Of a stretch of 64,000 bases of DNA, positions 16,349-25,952 are shown in pieces. The notes beneath the pieces were generated by a model. It made no database searches. It had not been told where the DNA came from and saw only the letters and a program-made list of their open reading frames with translations. This stretch comes from an uncultured Bacteroidota bacterium. GTDB lineage: Bacteria; Bacteroidota; Bacteroidia; Flavobacteriales; Flavobacteriaceae. The position numbers and the translations under genes are program-made. Position 1 is the stretch's first letter, and each line of letters begins with the position of its first letter. Where the stretch lies: the NCBI GenBank assembly GCA_902587325.1, contig CACIKV010000001.1, forward strand, positions 62,001 to 126,000. The letters are read 5' to 3'.

Positions 16349-17728
16349 TTATAAAATTGATTGTATAGTAGGTAAAAAGTATAGCGCAAACAATACAAAA
16401 AGACCATAGAAAATCTGTAAGTATATCGTTTTTAAGTTTGAATGTATTAATTCCCTAGATTCATAATTTTTGTTCAGGTTAATAAATGCTATAAATCCAT
16501 ATAAAAACAATAATCCATTTCCTATATTAAAAAACAAAGAATTGAAATTTTCTATATTACTTTCAAGAAACGATGACAAAAGGAATGATGATGCAAACGC
16601 AGCTATCAAAATCACTAAATATCCCCATCTAGCAGCTTTCTTTCCAAAAGTTACTATTAAATGATTTTTTCCAGTTTTTGCATCACTAACAGTGTCAGGG
16701 AATTGATTTATGTATAAAATATTTGTAGTTAGAAATCCAAAAGGAATACCTAGGTAAATAGCATTATAAAAATCCTCAGAAAACATTTCAACTGTTGTAC
16801 TTGAAACAGCATATAATGATCCCAAAGTTAATATAGGTCCAAAAGCTAAAAAGATAGCAACCTCGCCTAGACCTCTTCTTGAAACTAATCTTAATGGTCT
16901 TGCAGTATAAAAATATCCTAATAAACCACCAACTAAACCAAGAATTAATGCATTCTGAGCATTAGAAAAATTTCCAGTGATATTATAACTATTAAAAAGT
17001 AATACTGCTGTGACTAATACAGCGGCTAACATCATCTTTCTTGCTAAAGACAAAGTTCCACCTAATGTAATTAAACCTAATTCAATTGATCTGCTTCCAC
17101 CAGAAAGTTGCGCTCCTTCTAAAACTGTAGAATTTAAACCAGCATTAAAATATTCAGTATTTGCGTCATCAGTACCATCTTTTACATCATAATAATCATT
17201 AAATAGGTTTGATGAGACGTGTAACAAAACTATACCTAAAGAACATAAAATTAATGATGTAATATTAAAAAGATCATCACCTGAACCAGCCAAAAATGCT
17301 GCAACAGCAAATATTGGAAACAATGAAGCACTTGTGAAACCACCCCTGGTAATAGCAAAAGCCCATTTTATAAATATTGTTGAAAACTTAATAGGTATTT
17401 CAACTTCCTCCTCAATTGGGACTGTAATTCCACAATAACCTGTTTGAGGATTATTTTTTCCATTTGCAAAGGTTGGAGTAATTTTAATTTCTGCATTAAA
17501 TTTTTTTCCGTTTTTATTAATGAAATATGTTTTTGTAGTATACTCCCCACGTAAATTAGCTTGTGATAGCCACATACCTACATTTTGTATAACAATTTCT
17601 CCGGCTGAAAACAGAGAAACTCTCTTTTTACCAACAAGTTCCTCTTTTTTATAACCAAATAATTTTTCACCATCTGCATTAATTCTTTCAATAACACCCT
17701 CCATATCACAAATAATTATACTCTTCAT
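16349..17728 (-). CDS. PAS domain fused to UbiA-family prenyltransferase (MenA-like)
   Basis: 459 residues in two parts. Residues 1-105 form a PAS sensor domain: IIICDMEGVIERINADGE, then LFGYKKEELVGK, then YFINKNGKKFNAEIKI and a PAC-like GYCGITVPI end. Residues about 115-459 are a polytopic UbiA prenyltransferase with the first aspartate motif NDYYDVKDGTDD (from about 177) and a second motif FPDTVSDAKTGKNHL. These resemble the MenA/UBIAD1 group that prenylates 1,4-dihydroxy-2-naphthoate to make menaquinone. The gene follows a MenI-like thioesterase, which supports that role. A sensor fused directly to a quinone-type prenyltransferase is unusual. The exact aromatic or lipid substrate is inference. 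Confidence 0.75.
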   Translation of the reverse strand: MKSIIICDMEGVIERINADGEKLFGYKKEELVGKKRVSLFSAGEIVIQNVGMWLSQANLRGEYTTKTYFINKNGKKFNAEIKITPTFANGKNNPQTGYCGITVPIEEEVEIPIKFSTIFIKWAFAITRGGFTSASLFPIFAVAAFLAGSGDDLFNITSLILCSLGIVLLHVSSNLFNDYYDVKDGTDDANTEYFNAGLNSTVLEGAQLSGGSRSIELGLITLGGTLSLARKMMLAAVLVTAVLLFNSYNITGNFSNAQNALILGLVGGLLGYFYTARPLRLVSRRGLGEVAIFLAFGPILTLGSLYAVSSTTVEMFSEDFYNAIYLGIPFGFLTTNILYINQFPDTVSDAKTGKNHLIVTFGKKAARWGYLVILIAAFASSFLLSSFLESNIENFNSLFFNIGNGLLFLYGFIAFINLNKNYESRELIHSNLKTIYLQIFYGLFVLFALYFLPTIQSIL

Positions 17729-17785
17729 TTCTAAAATTTATTTTTCAAATTTAAGATATTGAATCAACTTATCTCAATCAAAAAA

Positions 17786-18202
17786 CTATTTTTTTTCAAT
17801 TACAATATTGGTTAATTTACAATGGGAAATAAGCATGTCGTTCTCATCTATTACTTTTATTTCCCATAGGTGAGTTTTTTTTCCAATATGAATTGGTCTA
17901 GCCGTAGCATATATATTACCTTTTTTTGCTGATCTAACATGATTTGCAGAAATTTCCAAACCCCTTATTGTGTGAGTTATCGGATTAATAAAAATGTAAG
18001 ATGCCGCACTGCCAACAGATTCAGCAAGTGCAACAGTTGCACCACCGTGTAAAACTTTATCGGGTTGATGAACTTTTGAATTTATTGGCATCTTAGCTTT
18101 TAAAAAATCTTTTCCAATGTCAATAAATTCAATATTGAGATGCTGCATTAATGTGTTTTTATTGACTTTATTAAATACTATCAGTTTCTGTTTTTTACTC
18201 AT
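17786..18202 (-). CDS. Hotdog thioesterase, MenI/YdiI-like (DHNA-CoA hydrolase candidate)
   Basis: 138 residues from ATG 18200-18202 (MSKKQKL). A longer frame to 18280 would run through the dnaK terminator hairpin and is rejected. The catalytic helix region VLHGGATVALAESVGSAASY and the segment GLEISANHVRSAKKG are strikingly like E. coli YdiI/MenI, which hydrolyses 1,4-dihydroxy-2-naphthoyl-CoA in menaquinone synthesis. The active-site glutamate is the E of ALAESVG. It lies 57 bases upstream of the PAS-prenyltransferase, the next enzyme of that pathway if the MenA assignment is right. Other phenylacetyl- or benzoyl-CoA thioesterase activities are possible. Confidence 0.8.
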   Translation of the reverse strand: MSKKQKLIVFNKVNKNTLMQHLNIEFIDIGKDFLKAKMPINSKVHQPDKVLHGGATVALAESVGSAASYIFINPITHTIRGLEISANHVRSAKKGNIYATARPIHIGKKTHLWEIKVIDENDMLISHCKLTNIVIEKK

Positions 18203-18221
18203 AATTAACTTAACAACAAAA

Positions 18222-18248
18222 AAAAACGTGCCTGAAAGGCACGTTTTT
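18222..18248 (-). terminator. Intrinsic terminator of dnaK
   Basis: An 8-base GC-bearing stem ACGTGCCT / AGGCACGT with a three-base loop (18234-18236), extended by A:T pairs and followed on the minus strand by a long T run, 16 bases beyond the dnaK stop. It is the only strong Rho-independent terminator I see in the window. Confidence 0.9.
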
Positions 18249-18263
18249 ATTAAAATAAAAATT

Positions 18264-20162
18264 TTACTTAACCTCTTCAAAATCTACATCCTGAACATCA
18301 TCATCCTTAGTCTTCTTATTATCATTTACTGTAGATTTTTCGGATTCTTTTGAGGATTCAGCTTGAGCCTTGTAAAGTTCTTCAGAAGCATTTTTCCAAG
18401 CCTCGTTAATTTTTTCTAAATCAGTCTTAATTAATTCAAGATCTTTAGACTCATAAGATTTTTTTAATGCCTCAAGCGCATCTTGAATAGGCTTTTTCTT
18501 ATCATCTGAAAGCTTTTCACCAAATTCTTTCAATTGACTATCAGTCTGAAAAATCATCGTATCAGCAGAGTTTAATACATCAGCTTCCTCTTTCAATTTT
18601 TTATCTGATTCCGCATTTGCTTCAGCTTCTTTTTTCATTTTATCAATTTCTTCTTCAGTCAAGCCAGATGATGCCTCAATTCTAATATCCTGAGACTTAT
18701 TAGTAGCTTTATCAAGTGCTGTTACCTGAATTATACCATTAGCGTCAATATCAAAAGTAACTTCAATTTGAGGGACACCTCGTGGTGAAGGCGGAATTCC
18801 GTCTAAATGGAATCTTCCTATGGTTTTATTATCTTTAGCCATAGATCTTTCACCTTGAATAACGTGTATTTCAACAGATGGTTGATTGTCAGCAGCAGTT
18901 GAAAAAACTTGTGATTTTTTAGAGGGGATAGTAGTATTCGATTCAATTAATTTAGTCATTACTCCACCCATAGTTTCAATTCCTAAAGACAATGGAGTAA
19001 CATCAAGTAACAATACATCTTTGACATCTCCCGTTAGGACTCCACCTTGAATAGCAGCTCCTACAGCAACAACTTCATCAGGATTAACTCCCTTTGAAGG
19101 CTTTTTTCCAAAGAATTTTTCAACTTCACTTTGTATTATCGGAATTCTTGTAGAACCACCAACAAGAATAACTTCATTTATTTCGTTTTTATTGATACCA
19201 GCATCCTCAATTGCTTTTTTGACAGGTTCCATAGACCTTTTAACTAAATCAGAACATAATTGTTCAAATTTAGATCGGGTGAGTGTTTTAACAAGATGTT
19301 TAGGTCCAGATGAAGTAGCGGTAATATATGGTAGATTTATTTCAGTCTGAGTTGATGATGATAATTCGATTTTAGCTTTTTCGGCAGCTTCTTTCAGTCT
19401 CTGTAAAGCCATTGGGTCACTTCTTAAATCAATATCCTCAGAAGATTTAAATTCACCCGCAAGAAAATCTATTATTTTTTCGTCAAAGTCATCACCTCCA
19501 AGCCTAGTATCACCATTTGTTGAAAGTACCTCAAAAACACCATCACCGAGTTCCAAAATTGATATATCAAATGTACCTCCACCTAAATCATATACTGCAA
19601 TTTTTTGATCTTTTCCTGATTTATCTAAACCATATGCTAAGGCAGCTGCTGTTGGCTCGTTGATAATCCTTTGGACTTTGAGACCAGAAATTTCTCCGGC
19701 TTCTTTAGTTGCTTGTCGTTGAGCATCATTAAAATATGCAGGAACGGTGACAACAGCTTCACTTACGCTTGTACCAAGATAATCTTCCGCAGTTTTCTTC
19801 ATTTTTTGTAAAATCATTGCAGATAATTCTTGTGGTGTATATAATCTTCCATCAATATCTACCCTCGATGTATCGTTATCACCCTTAACTACTTTGTAAG
19901 CAGATCTTTTAGCGTCATTTTTAGATTCTGAAAATTTACTACCCATAAACCGTTTAATTGAGGATATAGTTTTAGTGGGATTGGTAACAGCCTGCCTTTT
20001 TGCAGGATCGCCTACCTTAATTTCTCCACCTTCAACAAACGCAATAACAGAGGGTGTGGTTCTTTTTCCTTCTGCATTAGGGATCACTACTGGTTCATTA
20101 CCTTCCATAACTGAAACACATGAATTTGTAGTTCCTAAATCAATACCTATAATCTTACTCAT
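18264..20162 (-). CDS. dnaK: Chaperone Hsp70
   Basis: 632 residues; ATP-driven chaperone working with DnaJ and GrpE. It begins [20 protein letters not shown] and has the full ATPase motifs ([14 protein letters not shown], and [11 protein letters not shown]), the hydrophobic linker [15 protein letters not shown], the substrate-binding beta domain and a helical lid. It ends in the acidic, disordered tail [12 protein letters not shown], close to the usual EEVD-like end. Transcribed alone: the terminator lies just downstream and panB is divergent. A motif shared with lon lies 46-64 bases upstream (20208-20226), probably the heat-shock control element. Confidence 0.98.
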   Translation of the reverse strand: MSKIIGIDLGTTNSCVSVMEGNEPVVIPNAEGKRTTPSVIAFVEGGEIKVGDPAKRQAVTNPTKTISSIKRFMGSKFSESKNDAKRSAYKVVKGDNDTSRVDIDGRLYTPQELSAMILQKMKKTAEDYLGTSVSEAVVTVPAYFNDAQRQATKEAGEISGLKVQRIINEPTAAALAYGLDKSGKDQKIAVYDLGGGTFDISILELGDGVFEVLSTNGDTRLGGDDFDEKIIDFLAGEFKSSEDIDLRSDPMALQRLKEAAEKAKIELSSSTQTEINLPYITATSSGPKHLVKTLTRSKFEQLCSDLVKRSMEPVKKAIEDAGINKNEINEVILVGGSTRIPIIQSEVEKFFGKKPSKGVNPDEVVAVGAAIQGGVLTGDVKDVLLLDVTPLSLGIETMGGVMTKLIESNTTIPSKKSQVFSTAADNQPSVEIHVIQGERSMAKDNKTIGRFHLDGIPPSPRGVPQIEVTFDIDANGIIQVTALDKATNKSQDIRIEASSGLTEEEIDKMKKEAEANAESDKKLKEEADVLNSADTMIFQTDSQLKEFGEKLSDDKKKPIQDALEALKKSYESKDLELIKTDLEKINEAWKNASEELYKAQAESSKESEKSTVNDNKKTKDDDVQDVDFEEVK

Positions 20163-20207
20163 AATATTTTTTTATTATGCAATGTTCAATGATTATGCCA
20201 GTCTTAA

Positions 20208-20226
20208 ATACTGTCACTATGTCAGT
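20208..20226 (-). promoter_or_regulatory. Candidate heat-shock control element upstream of dnaK
   Basis: Minus strand reads ACTGACATAGTGACAGTAT, with TGACA repeated at an 8-base period. It matches the element directly before lon (31145-31163) at 17 of 19 positions and ends 45 bases before the dnaK ATG. A weaker copy, ACTGGCATAATCATT, follows it about 23 bases downstream. Whether it is an operator or an alternative-sigma promoter is undetermined. Confidence 0.6.
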
Positions 20227-20245
20227 ATTATTAAATATATTTCAA

Positions 20246-20253
20246 TAGATTTG
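20246..20253 (+). promoter_or_regulatory. -7 promoter box of panB
   Basis: TAGATTTG followed by C, a perfect TAnnTTTGC element 15 bases ahead of the panB ATG at 20269, giving a leader of about 10 bases. It lies 20 bases from the dnaK control element on the other strand. Confidence 0.6.
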
Positions 20254-20268
20254 CAGAAATATTTTAAA

Positions 20269-21069
20269 ATGTATAAAAGAATTACAACAAACACTCTTCA
20301 AGAAATGAAACTCAAGAATGAAAAAATCAGTATGTTAACTGCATATGATTTTACATTTGCAAGGATTGTTGATGAAGCTAATGTTGATGTAATTTTAGTT
20401 GGTGATTCAGCATCAAATGTTATTGCTGGTAATGAAACAACCTTGCCAATTACTCTTGACCAAATGATTTATCATGCATCCTCTGTTGTTAAAGCTGTCA
20501 AAAGAGCTTTGGTTGTTGTTGATTTACCTTTTGGTTCTTATCAGTCAGATCCTAAAGAAGCTTTACGATCAGCCATTAGAATTATGAAAGAATCGGGCGC
20601 TCACGCCGTTAAACTTGAGGGTGGTAGCGAAATAGGAGAATCAATTGATAGAATTATAAAAGCTGGTATACCTGTGATGGGACACCTTGGATTAACGCCT
20701 CAGTCTATTTATAAATTTGGTACTTATACAGTAAGAGCCCGAGAGGAAAAAGAAGCAAATCTATTAGTTAATAATGCTAAATTTTTAGAGAATATTGGAT
20801 GTTTTGCTGCTGTCTTAGAAAAAATTCCCTCTGAGTTATCAAAAAAAGTTACTAAAGAAACTAATTTCCCAATTATAGGCATTGGTGCAGGTAATCATGT
20901 TGATGGACAAGTACTTGTATTACATGATTTATTAGGTTTAACTCATGAGTTCAACCCAAGATTTTTGAGAAGGTACATGGATTTAAATAAAACAGTAAAA
21001 TCAGCAATAAAAAAATATGTTGGTGATATAAAAAGTCATGATTTTCCTAACAAAAATGAAATATACTAG
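20269..21069 (+). CDS. panB: 3-methyl-2-oxobutanoate hydroxymethyltransferase
   Basis: 266 residues from the ATG at 20269 (MYKRITTNTLQEM). A frame that extends back to 19975 runs through the dnaK 5' region and is not the gene's start, because homologues begin at this point and the promoter box lies between. It makes ketopantoate for pantothenate and CoA. Motifs: KISMLTAYDFTFARIVDEA, VILVGDSASNV, DLPFGSY, VKLEGG, GIPVMGHLGLTPQ and GIGAGNHVDGQVLVLHD. It abuts the RluA-family gene with no gap. Two later CoA genes, coaBC and coaE, lie elsewhere in the window. Confidence 0.96.
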   Translation: MYKRITTNTLQEMKLKNEKISMLTAYDFTFARIVDEANVDVILVGDSASNVIAGNETTLPITLDQMIYHASSVVKAVKRALVVVDLPFGSYQSDPKEALRSAIRIMKESGAHAVKLEGGSEIGESIDRIIKAGIPVMGHLGLTPQSIYKFGTYTVRAREEKEANLLVNNAKFLENIGCFAAVLEKIPSELSKKVTKETNFPIIGIGAGNHVDGQVLVLHDLLGLTHEFNPRFLRRYMDLNKTVKSAIKKYVGDIKSHDFPNKNEIY

Positions 21070-21732
21070 ATGGACATTGTTTTTGAAGACAATCACATTC
21101 TAATTATAAATAAAAAAGCTGGACAACTTTCACAATCTGATAAAACTGGTGATATTTCGGTTCTGGATTTGTGTAAATCCTACATTAAAAAAAAATATAA
21201 TAAAAATGGAAATGTTTTTCTTGGACTTGTGAATAGAATTGATAGACCAGCCAGTGGATTGTTAATTTTAGCTAAGACAAGTAAATGTCTAAAAAGAATG
21301 AATAAAATTTTGAGGCTTAGGGAAATTAAAAAGACATATTTTGCTGTAATTGAAAAAGGATCTATTAATAATTCAGGAAAATTAGTTGATTATCTAAAAA
21401 AAAATGAAAAAAAAAATAAGTCCTTTGTTGTTAACAAGAAAATAAAAGGATCAAAAAAAAGTATTTTAACATATGAACTTATAAAAAAATTAAATAATTA
21501 TTATGTTGTTAAAATTAATATTGAAACTGGTAGGCATCATCAGATTAGAGCTCAATTTTCTAATATAAACTGTTCAATAAAAGGAGATGTAAAATATGGT
21601 GCAAAAAGAGCAAATAATGATTTTAGTATTTGTTTACACTCTTCTATATTAGAATTCACCCATCCTATAACAAAAAAAGAATTAAAAATTGAAGCTAAAT
21701 TTCCAAATTCAAAAATTTGGAATAGTTTTTAA
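21070..21732 (+). CDS. RluA-family pseudouridine synthase
   Basis: 220 residues, starting with the first base after the panB stop. Converts uridine to pseudouridine in rRNA or tRNA. The catalytic motif is NRIDRPASGLLILAKT, where the aspartate corresponds to the HRLD aspartate of RluA/C/D; GRHHQIRAQF (about 158-167) is the second signature. There is no S4 domain, so this is the single-domain RluA-like class. Coupling to panB is common in Flavobacteriia. The target uridine cannot be told from sequence. Confidence 0.88.
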   Translation: MDIVFEDNHILIINKKAGQLSQSDKTGDISVLDLCKSYIKKKYNKNGNVFLGLVNRIDRPASGLLILAKTSKCLKRMNKILRLREIKKTYFAVIEKGSINNSGKLVDYLKKNEKKNKSFVVNKKIKGSKKSILTYELIKKLNNYYVVKINIETGRHHQIRAQFSNINCSIKGDVKYGAKRANNDFSICLHSSILEFTHPITKKELKIEAKFPNSKIWNSF

Positions 21733-21787
21733 AAACATTTAAGAATTTTAATCAGATTTACTAATTTAGCCAACTTAGTTAAAATTA

Positions 21788-22942
21788 ATGTACAAAGAAA
21801 TTGTTAAGATTTTTGACACAACTCTGAGAGACGGAGAGCAGGTTCCGGGTTGTAAACTTGAAACAAAACAAAAACTTGTAATAGCTGAAAAATTAGATTT
21901 ACTCGGAGTTGATATTATAGAGGCAGGTTTTCCAATTTCTAGTCCAGGTGATTTTAATTCTGTAGTTGAAATTTCAAAAATTGTAAAAAACGCTAGTGTA
22001 TGTGGATTAACTAGAGCAGTAAAAAAAGACATTGAGGTTGCAGCTGAATCATTAAAAAATGCTAAAAAACCAAGAATTCATACTGGTATTGGAACATCTG
22101 ATTCTCATATAAAACATAAATTCAATTCTAATAGAAATGATATTCTTGAAAGAGCAGTAAAAGCTGTAAAGTATGCGAAAAACTTCGTCGATGATATTGA
22201 ATTTTATGCTGAAGATGCTGGACGAACTGATAATGATTTCTTGGCATTAGTTTGTGAAAAAGTAATTTCCGCTGGTGCTACAGTTTTAAACATTCCTGAT
22301 ACAACTGGTTATTGTCTTCCTAGTGAATATGGAAAAAAAATTAATTTTTTATTAAACAATGTTCCCAATATAGACAAAGCAATTATTTCATGTCATTGTC
22401 ATAATGACCTGGGATTAGCTACAGCTAATTCAATTGAGGGAGTTGTCAACGGAGCCAGACAAATTGAATGTACAATTAATGGAATTGGAGAAAGGGCAGG
22501 TAATACATCTCTTGAAGAGGTAGTAATGGTATTAAAACAGCATAATGAGTTGAATCTTGAAACTAATATAAATTCAAAACTTTTATTAGAAATGAGTCAA
22601 TTAGTTTCGGAGTTGATGGGAATGATTGTTCAGCCAAATAAAGCAATTGTTGGTTCAAACGCTTTTGCGCACAGTTCGGGGATTCACCAAGATGGGGTTA
22701 TTAAGAACAGAGAAACATATGAAATAATTGATCCAATTGATGTTGGAGTCAATCAATCCGCTATAATTTTAACTGCCAGAAGCGGAAGAGCTGCACTTGC
22801 ATTTAGAGCTAAGAAAATTGGATATGACTTGACAAAAATTCAATTGGATAAGGTTTACAATGAGTTTTTAAAATTTGCAGATATCAAAAAGGAAGTTACT
22901 GATAATGATTTACCTCGCATAATAAAATTATCAAATATTTAA
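21788..22942 (+). CDS. leuA: 2-isopropylmalate synthase, short form
   Basis: 384 residues. Condenses 2-ketoisovalerate with acetyl-CoA, the first step of leucine synthesis. It has the TIM-barrel start [16 protein letters not shown], metal-binding [13 protein letters not shown], and [17 protein letters not shown], followed by the small accessory domain with GIHQDG. It stops where the accessory domain ends, lacking the roughly 110-residue C-terminal leucine-binding regulatory domain of the E. coli type, so leucine feedback of the classical kind is not expected. First gene of leuACDB, with four bases to leuC. The 55-base gap before it has only a poor promoter match. Confidence 0.93.
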   Translation: MYKEIVKIFDTTLRDGEQVPGCKLETKQKLVIAEKLDLLGVDIIEAGFPISSPGDFNSVVEISKIVKNASVCGLTRAVKKDIEVAAESLKNAKKPRIHTGIGTSDSHIKHKFNSNRNDILERAVKAVKYAKNFVDDIEFYAEDAGRTDNDFLALVCEKVISAGATVLNIPDTTGYCLPSEYGKKINFLLNNVPNIDKAIISCHCHNDLGLATANSIEGVVNGARQIECTINGIGERAGNTSLEEVVMVLKQHNELNLETNINSKLLLEMSQLVSELMGMIVQPNKAIVGSNAFAHSSGIHQDGVIKNRETYEIIDPIDVGVNQSAIILTARSGRAALAFRAKKIGYDLTKIQLDKVYNEFLKFADIKKEVTDNDLPRIIKLSNI

Positions 22943-22946
22943 TTTA

Positions 22947-24320
22947 ATGTCAAATACACTTTTTGATAAAATTTGGGATTCACATGTTGTTGAACGCATT
23001 GATAACGGTCCTAATGTATTTTTAATTGATAAACATTTTATTCATGAGGTTACAAGCCCTCAAGCTTTTGATGAATTAAAAAGAAAAAAAATTAAAGTTT
23101 TTGATCCAAAAAAAATAGTAGCAACTGTTGATCATAATGTTCCAACTTTAAATCAACACCTTGAAATCAAAGATGAATTATCTAGAAATCAAGTTGAAAA
23201 ACTAAAACTTAATTGTATTGAAAATAATATAGAGCTGTATGACTTAGGTAATCCAAATCAAGGAATTGTCCATGTTATTGGTCCAGAATTGGGAATAACT
23301 CAACCTGGAATGACCATTGTTTGCGGTGATAGTCACACCTCTACTCATGGTGCGTTTGGTGCTATAGCTTTTGGAATAGGAACAAGTCAAGTAGCTCAGG
23401 TCTTAGCCAGCCAGTGTTTACTTTTAAATAAACCAAAAAAAATGAGGATTAATGTGAAAGGTGTTTTGAATAAAAATGTTACGCCTAAAGATGTTATTCT
23501 TTACATTATATCAAAACTAGGAACTAATGGAGGAACTGGTTTCTTTGTTGAATATGCTGGTGATGTTTTTGAAAAAATGTCAATGGAAGGTAGAATGACA
23601 GTTTGTAATATGAGTATTGAAATGGGTGCAAGAGGAGGAATTATTGCACCTGATGATGTAACATACAAATATTTAGAAGGAAAAGATTTCTCACCTAAAG
23701 AAGATGAATTTAAATCAAAAGTTTCAATTTGGAAAAAATTAAAAAGTGATGAAAACGCAATATTTGATTCAGAGTTTACATTTAATGCTAATGATATTTT
23801 TCCCATGCTTACATATGGAACAAATCCAGGAATGGGAATAAAGTATAACGATAGAATACCAAAACACAGTAATTCCTCAGATTTAAATGCTCTTAAATAT
23901 ATGGGTTTTAAATCTGGTGAAAGTTTGATAGGAAAAAAAATCAATTATGTTTTTATAGGAAGTTGTACAAATTCTAGAATAGAAGATTTTAGATCTGTTG
24001 CAAATTATATTGTCAATAAGAGAAAAGCTAATAATGTAAATGCTCTAATTGTTCCAGGTTCTCAAAATGTTCTTAATCAAATTATTGATGAAGGTTTACA
24101 TGACATTTTTGAACAATCAGGTTTTAAAATTAGACAACCTGGTTGCTCGGCCTGTCTGGGTATGAATGAAGACAAAATCCCACCTGGTGAACTATGCATA
24201 TCAACATCAAACAGAAATTTTGAAGGAAGACAAGGGCCTGGATCAAGAACAATATTATCAAGTCCAATAATGGCTGCTGCTGCTGCAATTCATGGAAAAA
24301 TTACGGATATAAATGAGTAA
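22947..24320 (+). CDS. leuC: 3-isopropylmalate dehydratase large subunit
   Basis: 457 residues, aconitase-family subunit carrying the 4Fe-4S cluster. Cluster cysteines are visible in GSCTNSRIEDF and in CSACLGMNED, with other active-site text CGDSHTSTHGAFG and STSNRNFEGRQGPG. It forms a heterodimer with LeuD to isomerise 2- to 3-isopropylmalate. It overlaps leuD by eight bases. Confidence 0.97.
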   Translation: MSNTLFDKIWDSHVVERIDNGPNVFLIDKHFIHEVTSPQAFDELKRKKIKVFDPKKIVATVDHNVPTLNQHLEIKDELSRNQVEKLKLNCIENNIELYDLGNPNQGIVHVIGPELGITQPGMTIVCGDSHTSTHGAFGAIAFGIGTSQVAQVLASQCLLLNKPKKMRINVKGVLNKNVTPKDVILYIISKLGTNGGTGFFVEYAGDVFEKMSMEGRMTVCNMSIEMGARGGIIAPDDVTYKYLEGKDFSPKEDEFKSKVSIWKKLKSDENAIFDSEFTFNANDIFPMLTYGTNPGMGIKYNDRIPKHSNSSDLNALKYMGFKSGESLIGKKINYVFIGSCTNSRIEDFRSVANYIVNKRKANNVNALIVPGSQNVLNQIIDEGLHDIFEQSGFKIRQPGCSACLGMNEDKIPPGELCISTSNRNFEGRQGPGSRTILSSPIMAAAAAIHGKITDINE

Positions 24321-24888
24321 AATAAGAATTATCAATTCAACAGCAGTACCACTACCTATAGAAAATATTGATACAGATCAAATTATACCTGCTAGATTCT
24401 TAAAAGCAACTAGTAAGTTAAATTTTGGTGAAAATCTTTTTAGGGATTGGAGGTTTAGTAGTAATGGTAAAAAAAATAAAGACTTTGTTTTAAACAATAA
24501 TATTTTTTCAGGAAATATTTTAATTGTTGGCTCTAATTTTGGCTGCGGCTCCAGTAGAGAACACGCTGCATGGGCTATCAAGGACTATGGTTTTGATGTT
24601 GTAATTTCAAGTTTTTTTGCTGATATTTTTAAAATGAATGCACTGAACAATAATATATTACCAATCCAAGTAAGTGAAAAATTATTAAATAATATATTTA
24701 ATCTAATTTACAAAAATCCATCTCAAAAATTTAAAATTGATTTACCCAATCAAAATATAAAAATAAATGAAAAGTTAATAGATTTTGATGTTGATAATTA
24801 TAAAAAAATGTGTCTAATAAATGGATATGATGACATTGATTATTTAATATCAAAAAAAGATTTAATTAAAAATTTTATAAATAATTGA
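24313..24888 (+). CDS. leuD: 3-isopropylmalate dehydratase small subunit
   Basis: 191 residues, the swivel domain partner of LeuC. Characteristic segments are NIDTDQIIPARFLK near the N-terminus and GSNFGCGSSREHAAWAIKDYG in the middle (about 73-93). Its stop TGA (24886-24888) overlaps the leuB ATG by one base, and its start lies inside the end of leuC, so translation of the three is coupled. Confidence 0.97.
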   Translation: MSKIRIINSTAVPLPIENIDTDQIIPARFLKATSKLNFGENLFRDWRFSSNGKKNKDFVLNNNIFSGNILIVGSNFGCGSSREHAAWAIKDYGFDVVISSFFADIFKMNALNNNILPIQVSEKLLNNIFNLIYKNPSQKFKIDLPNQNIKINEKLIDFDVDNYKKMCLINGYDDIDYLISKKDLIKNFINN

Positions 24889-25943
24889 TGATTAAAATTG
24901 CAGTACTTCCGGGTGACGGAATCGGTCCTGAAATAATTAATGAAGCATTAAAGGTTTTAAAATCTGTTTCCTCGAAAATTAAGCAAGAATTTGATTTTAA
25001 ATTTTACGACGTTGGAGCTGTAGCAATTGAAAAATATCAAAATCCACTTCCTGAAAATACATTAAATGGATGCAAAGAATCAGACGCAATTTTATTTGGG
25101 GCTATTGGGCATCCTAAATTTGATAATAATCCAAAATTAAAAATAAGACCTGAGCAAGGTTTACTCAAACTTAGAAAGGAATTAGGTTTGTTTGCTAATC
25201 TAAGACCTGTAAAATCTTATAAAGAAATTTTAAGTCTATCCCCCATAAAGCAAGAAATAATTGATGGAGTTGATATGTTAATAATTAGAGAATTAACAGG
25301 TGGGCTATATTTTGGAGATAAAAAAACAAACAATAACATTTCAACAGATGTTTGTACTTACAGTGTTTCAGAAATTGAGAGAGTTACCAATGTTGCAATC
25401 GAATATGCTAAAAAAAGAAGAAATAAAATAACTTTAATTGATAAAGCTAATGTTCTTGAAACATCAAGATTGTGGAGAAAAACAGTTCAAGATATTTCTG
25501 TGAAACATCCAGAAATTGAATTAGATTATATGTTTGTTGACAATGCTGCAATGCAAATAATTTTAAATCCCAAACAGTTTGATGTAATTCTAACTGAAAA
25601 TTTGTTTGGTGATATTATATCAGATGAAGCAAGTGTAATTGGTGGGTCAATTGGTATTTTATCTTCTGCATCCTTAGGAAAAAAAATGGGTTTGTTTGAA
25701 CCCATCCACGGTTCCTTTCCTGAAGCATCAGGAAAAAACATTGCAAATCCTTTAGCTTGTATTATTTCAGTCTCTATGATGCTAAACTATCTTAAATTAG
25801 AAAAAGGAGCTGAAATGATTCAAAAAGCCGTTGAAAAATCATTGATGCATAAAGTTACAACCGCTGACTTAAATAATAGTTTCAAATATAAAACTTCAGA
25901 TGTTGGTGATTTTATATCCAAGTATATCAATAATAATAATTAA
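24888..25943 (+). CDS. leuB: 3-isopropylmalate dehydrogenase
   Basis: 351 residues from the ATG at 24888, which overlaps the leuD stop (TGATG). A TTG one codon upstream would add one residue but is less likely. NAD-dependent oxidative decarboxylation of 3-isopropylmalate. Motifs: IAVLPGDGIGPEI, IRELTGGLYFG, and ENLFGDIISDEASVIGGSIG with the metal-binding aspartates. Last gene of the leu operon; it ends nine bases from the rpsA stop on the other strand, with no hairpin between. Confidence 0.97.
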   Translation: MIKIAVLPGDGIGPEIINEALKVLKSVSSKIKQEFDFKFYDVGAVAIEKYQNPLPENTLNGCKESDAILFGAIGHPKFDNNPKLKIRPEQGLLKLRKELGLFANLRPVKSYKEILSLSPIKQEIIDGVDMLIIRELTGGLYFGDKKTNNNISTDVCTYSVSEIERVTNVAIEYAKKRRNKITLIDKANVLETSRLWRKTVQDISVKHPEIELDYMFVDNAAMQIILNPKQFDVILTENLFGDIISDEASVIGGSIGILSSASLGKKMGLFEPIHGSFPEASGKNIANPLACIISVSMMLNYLKLEKGAEMIQKAVEKSLMHKVTTADLNNSFKYKTSDVGDFISKYINNNN

Positions 25944-25952
25944 TATTACTTA

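Noticed and set aside
18203..18280. 26-residue N-terminal extension of the MenI-like thioesterase
   Set aside because: It would translate the dnaK terminator hairpin; homologues start near MSKKQ at 18202.
19975..20268. Upstream extension of panB giving a 364-residue frame
   Set aside because: It runs antisense through the dnaK start and across the panB promoter box; the PanB family starts at 20269.
23501..23944. 147-codon minus-strand frame in leuC
   Set aside because: Shadow of conserved leuC coding sequence.
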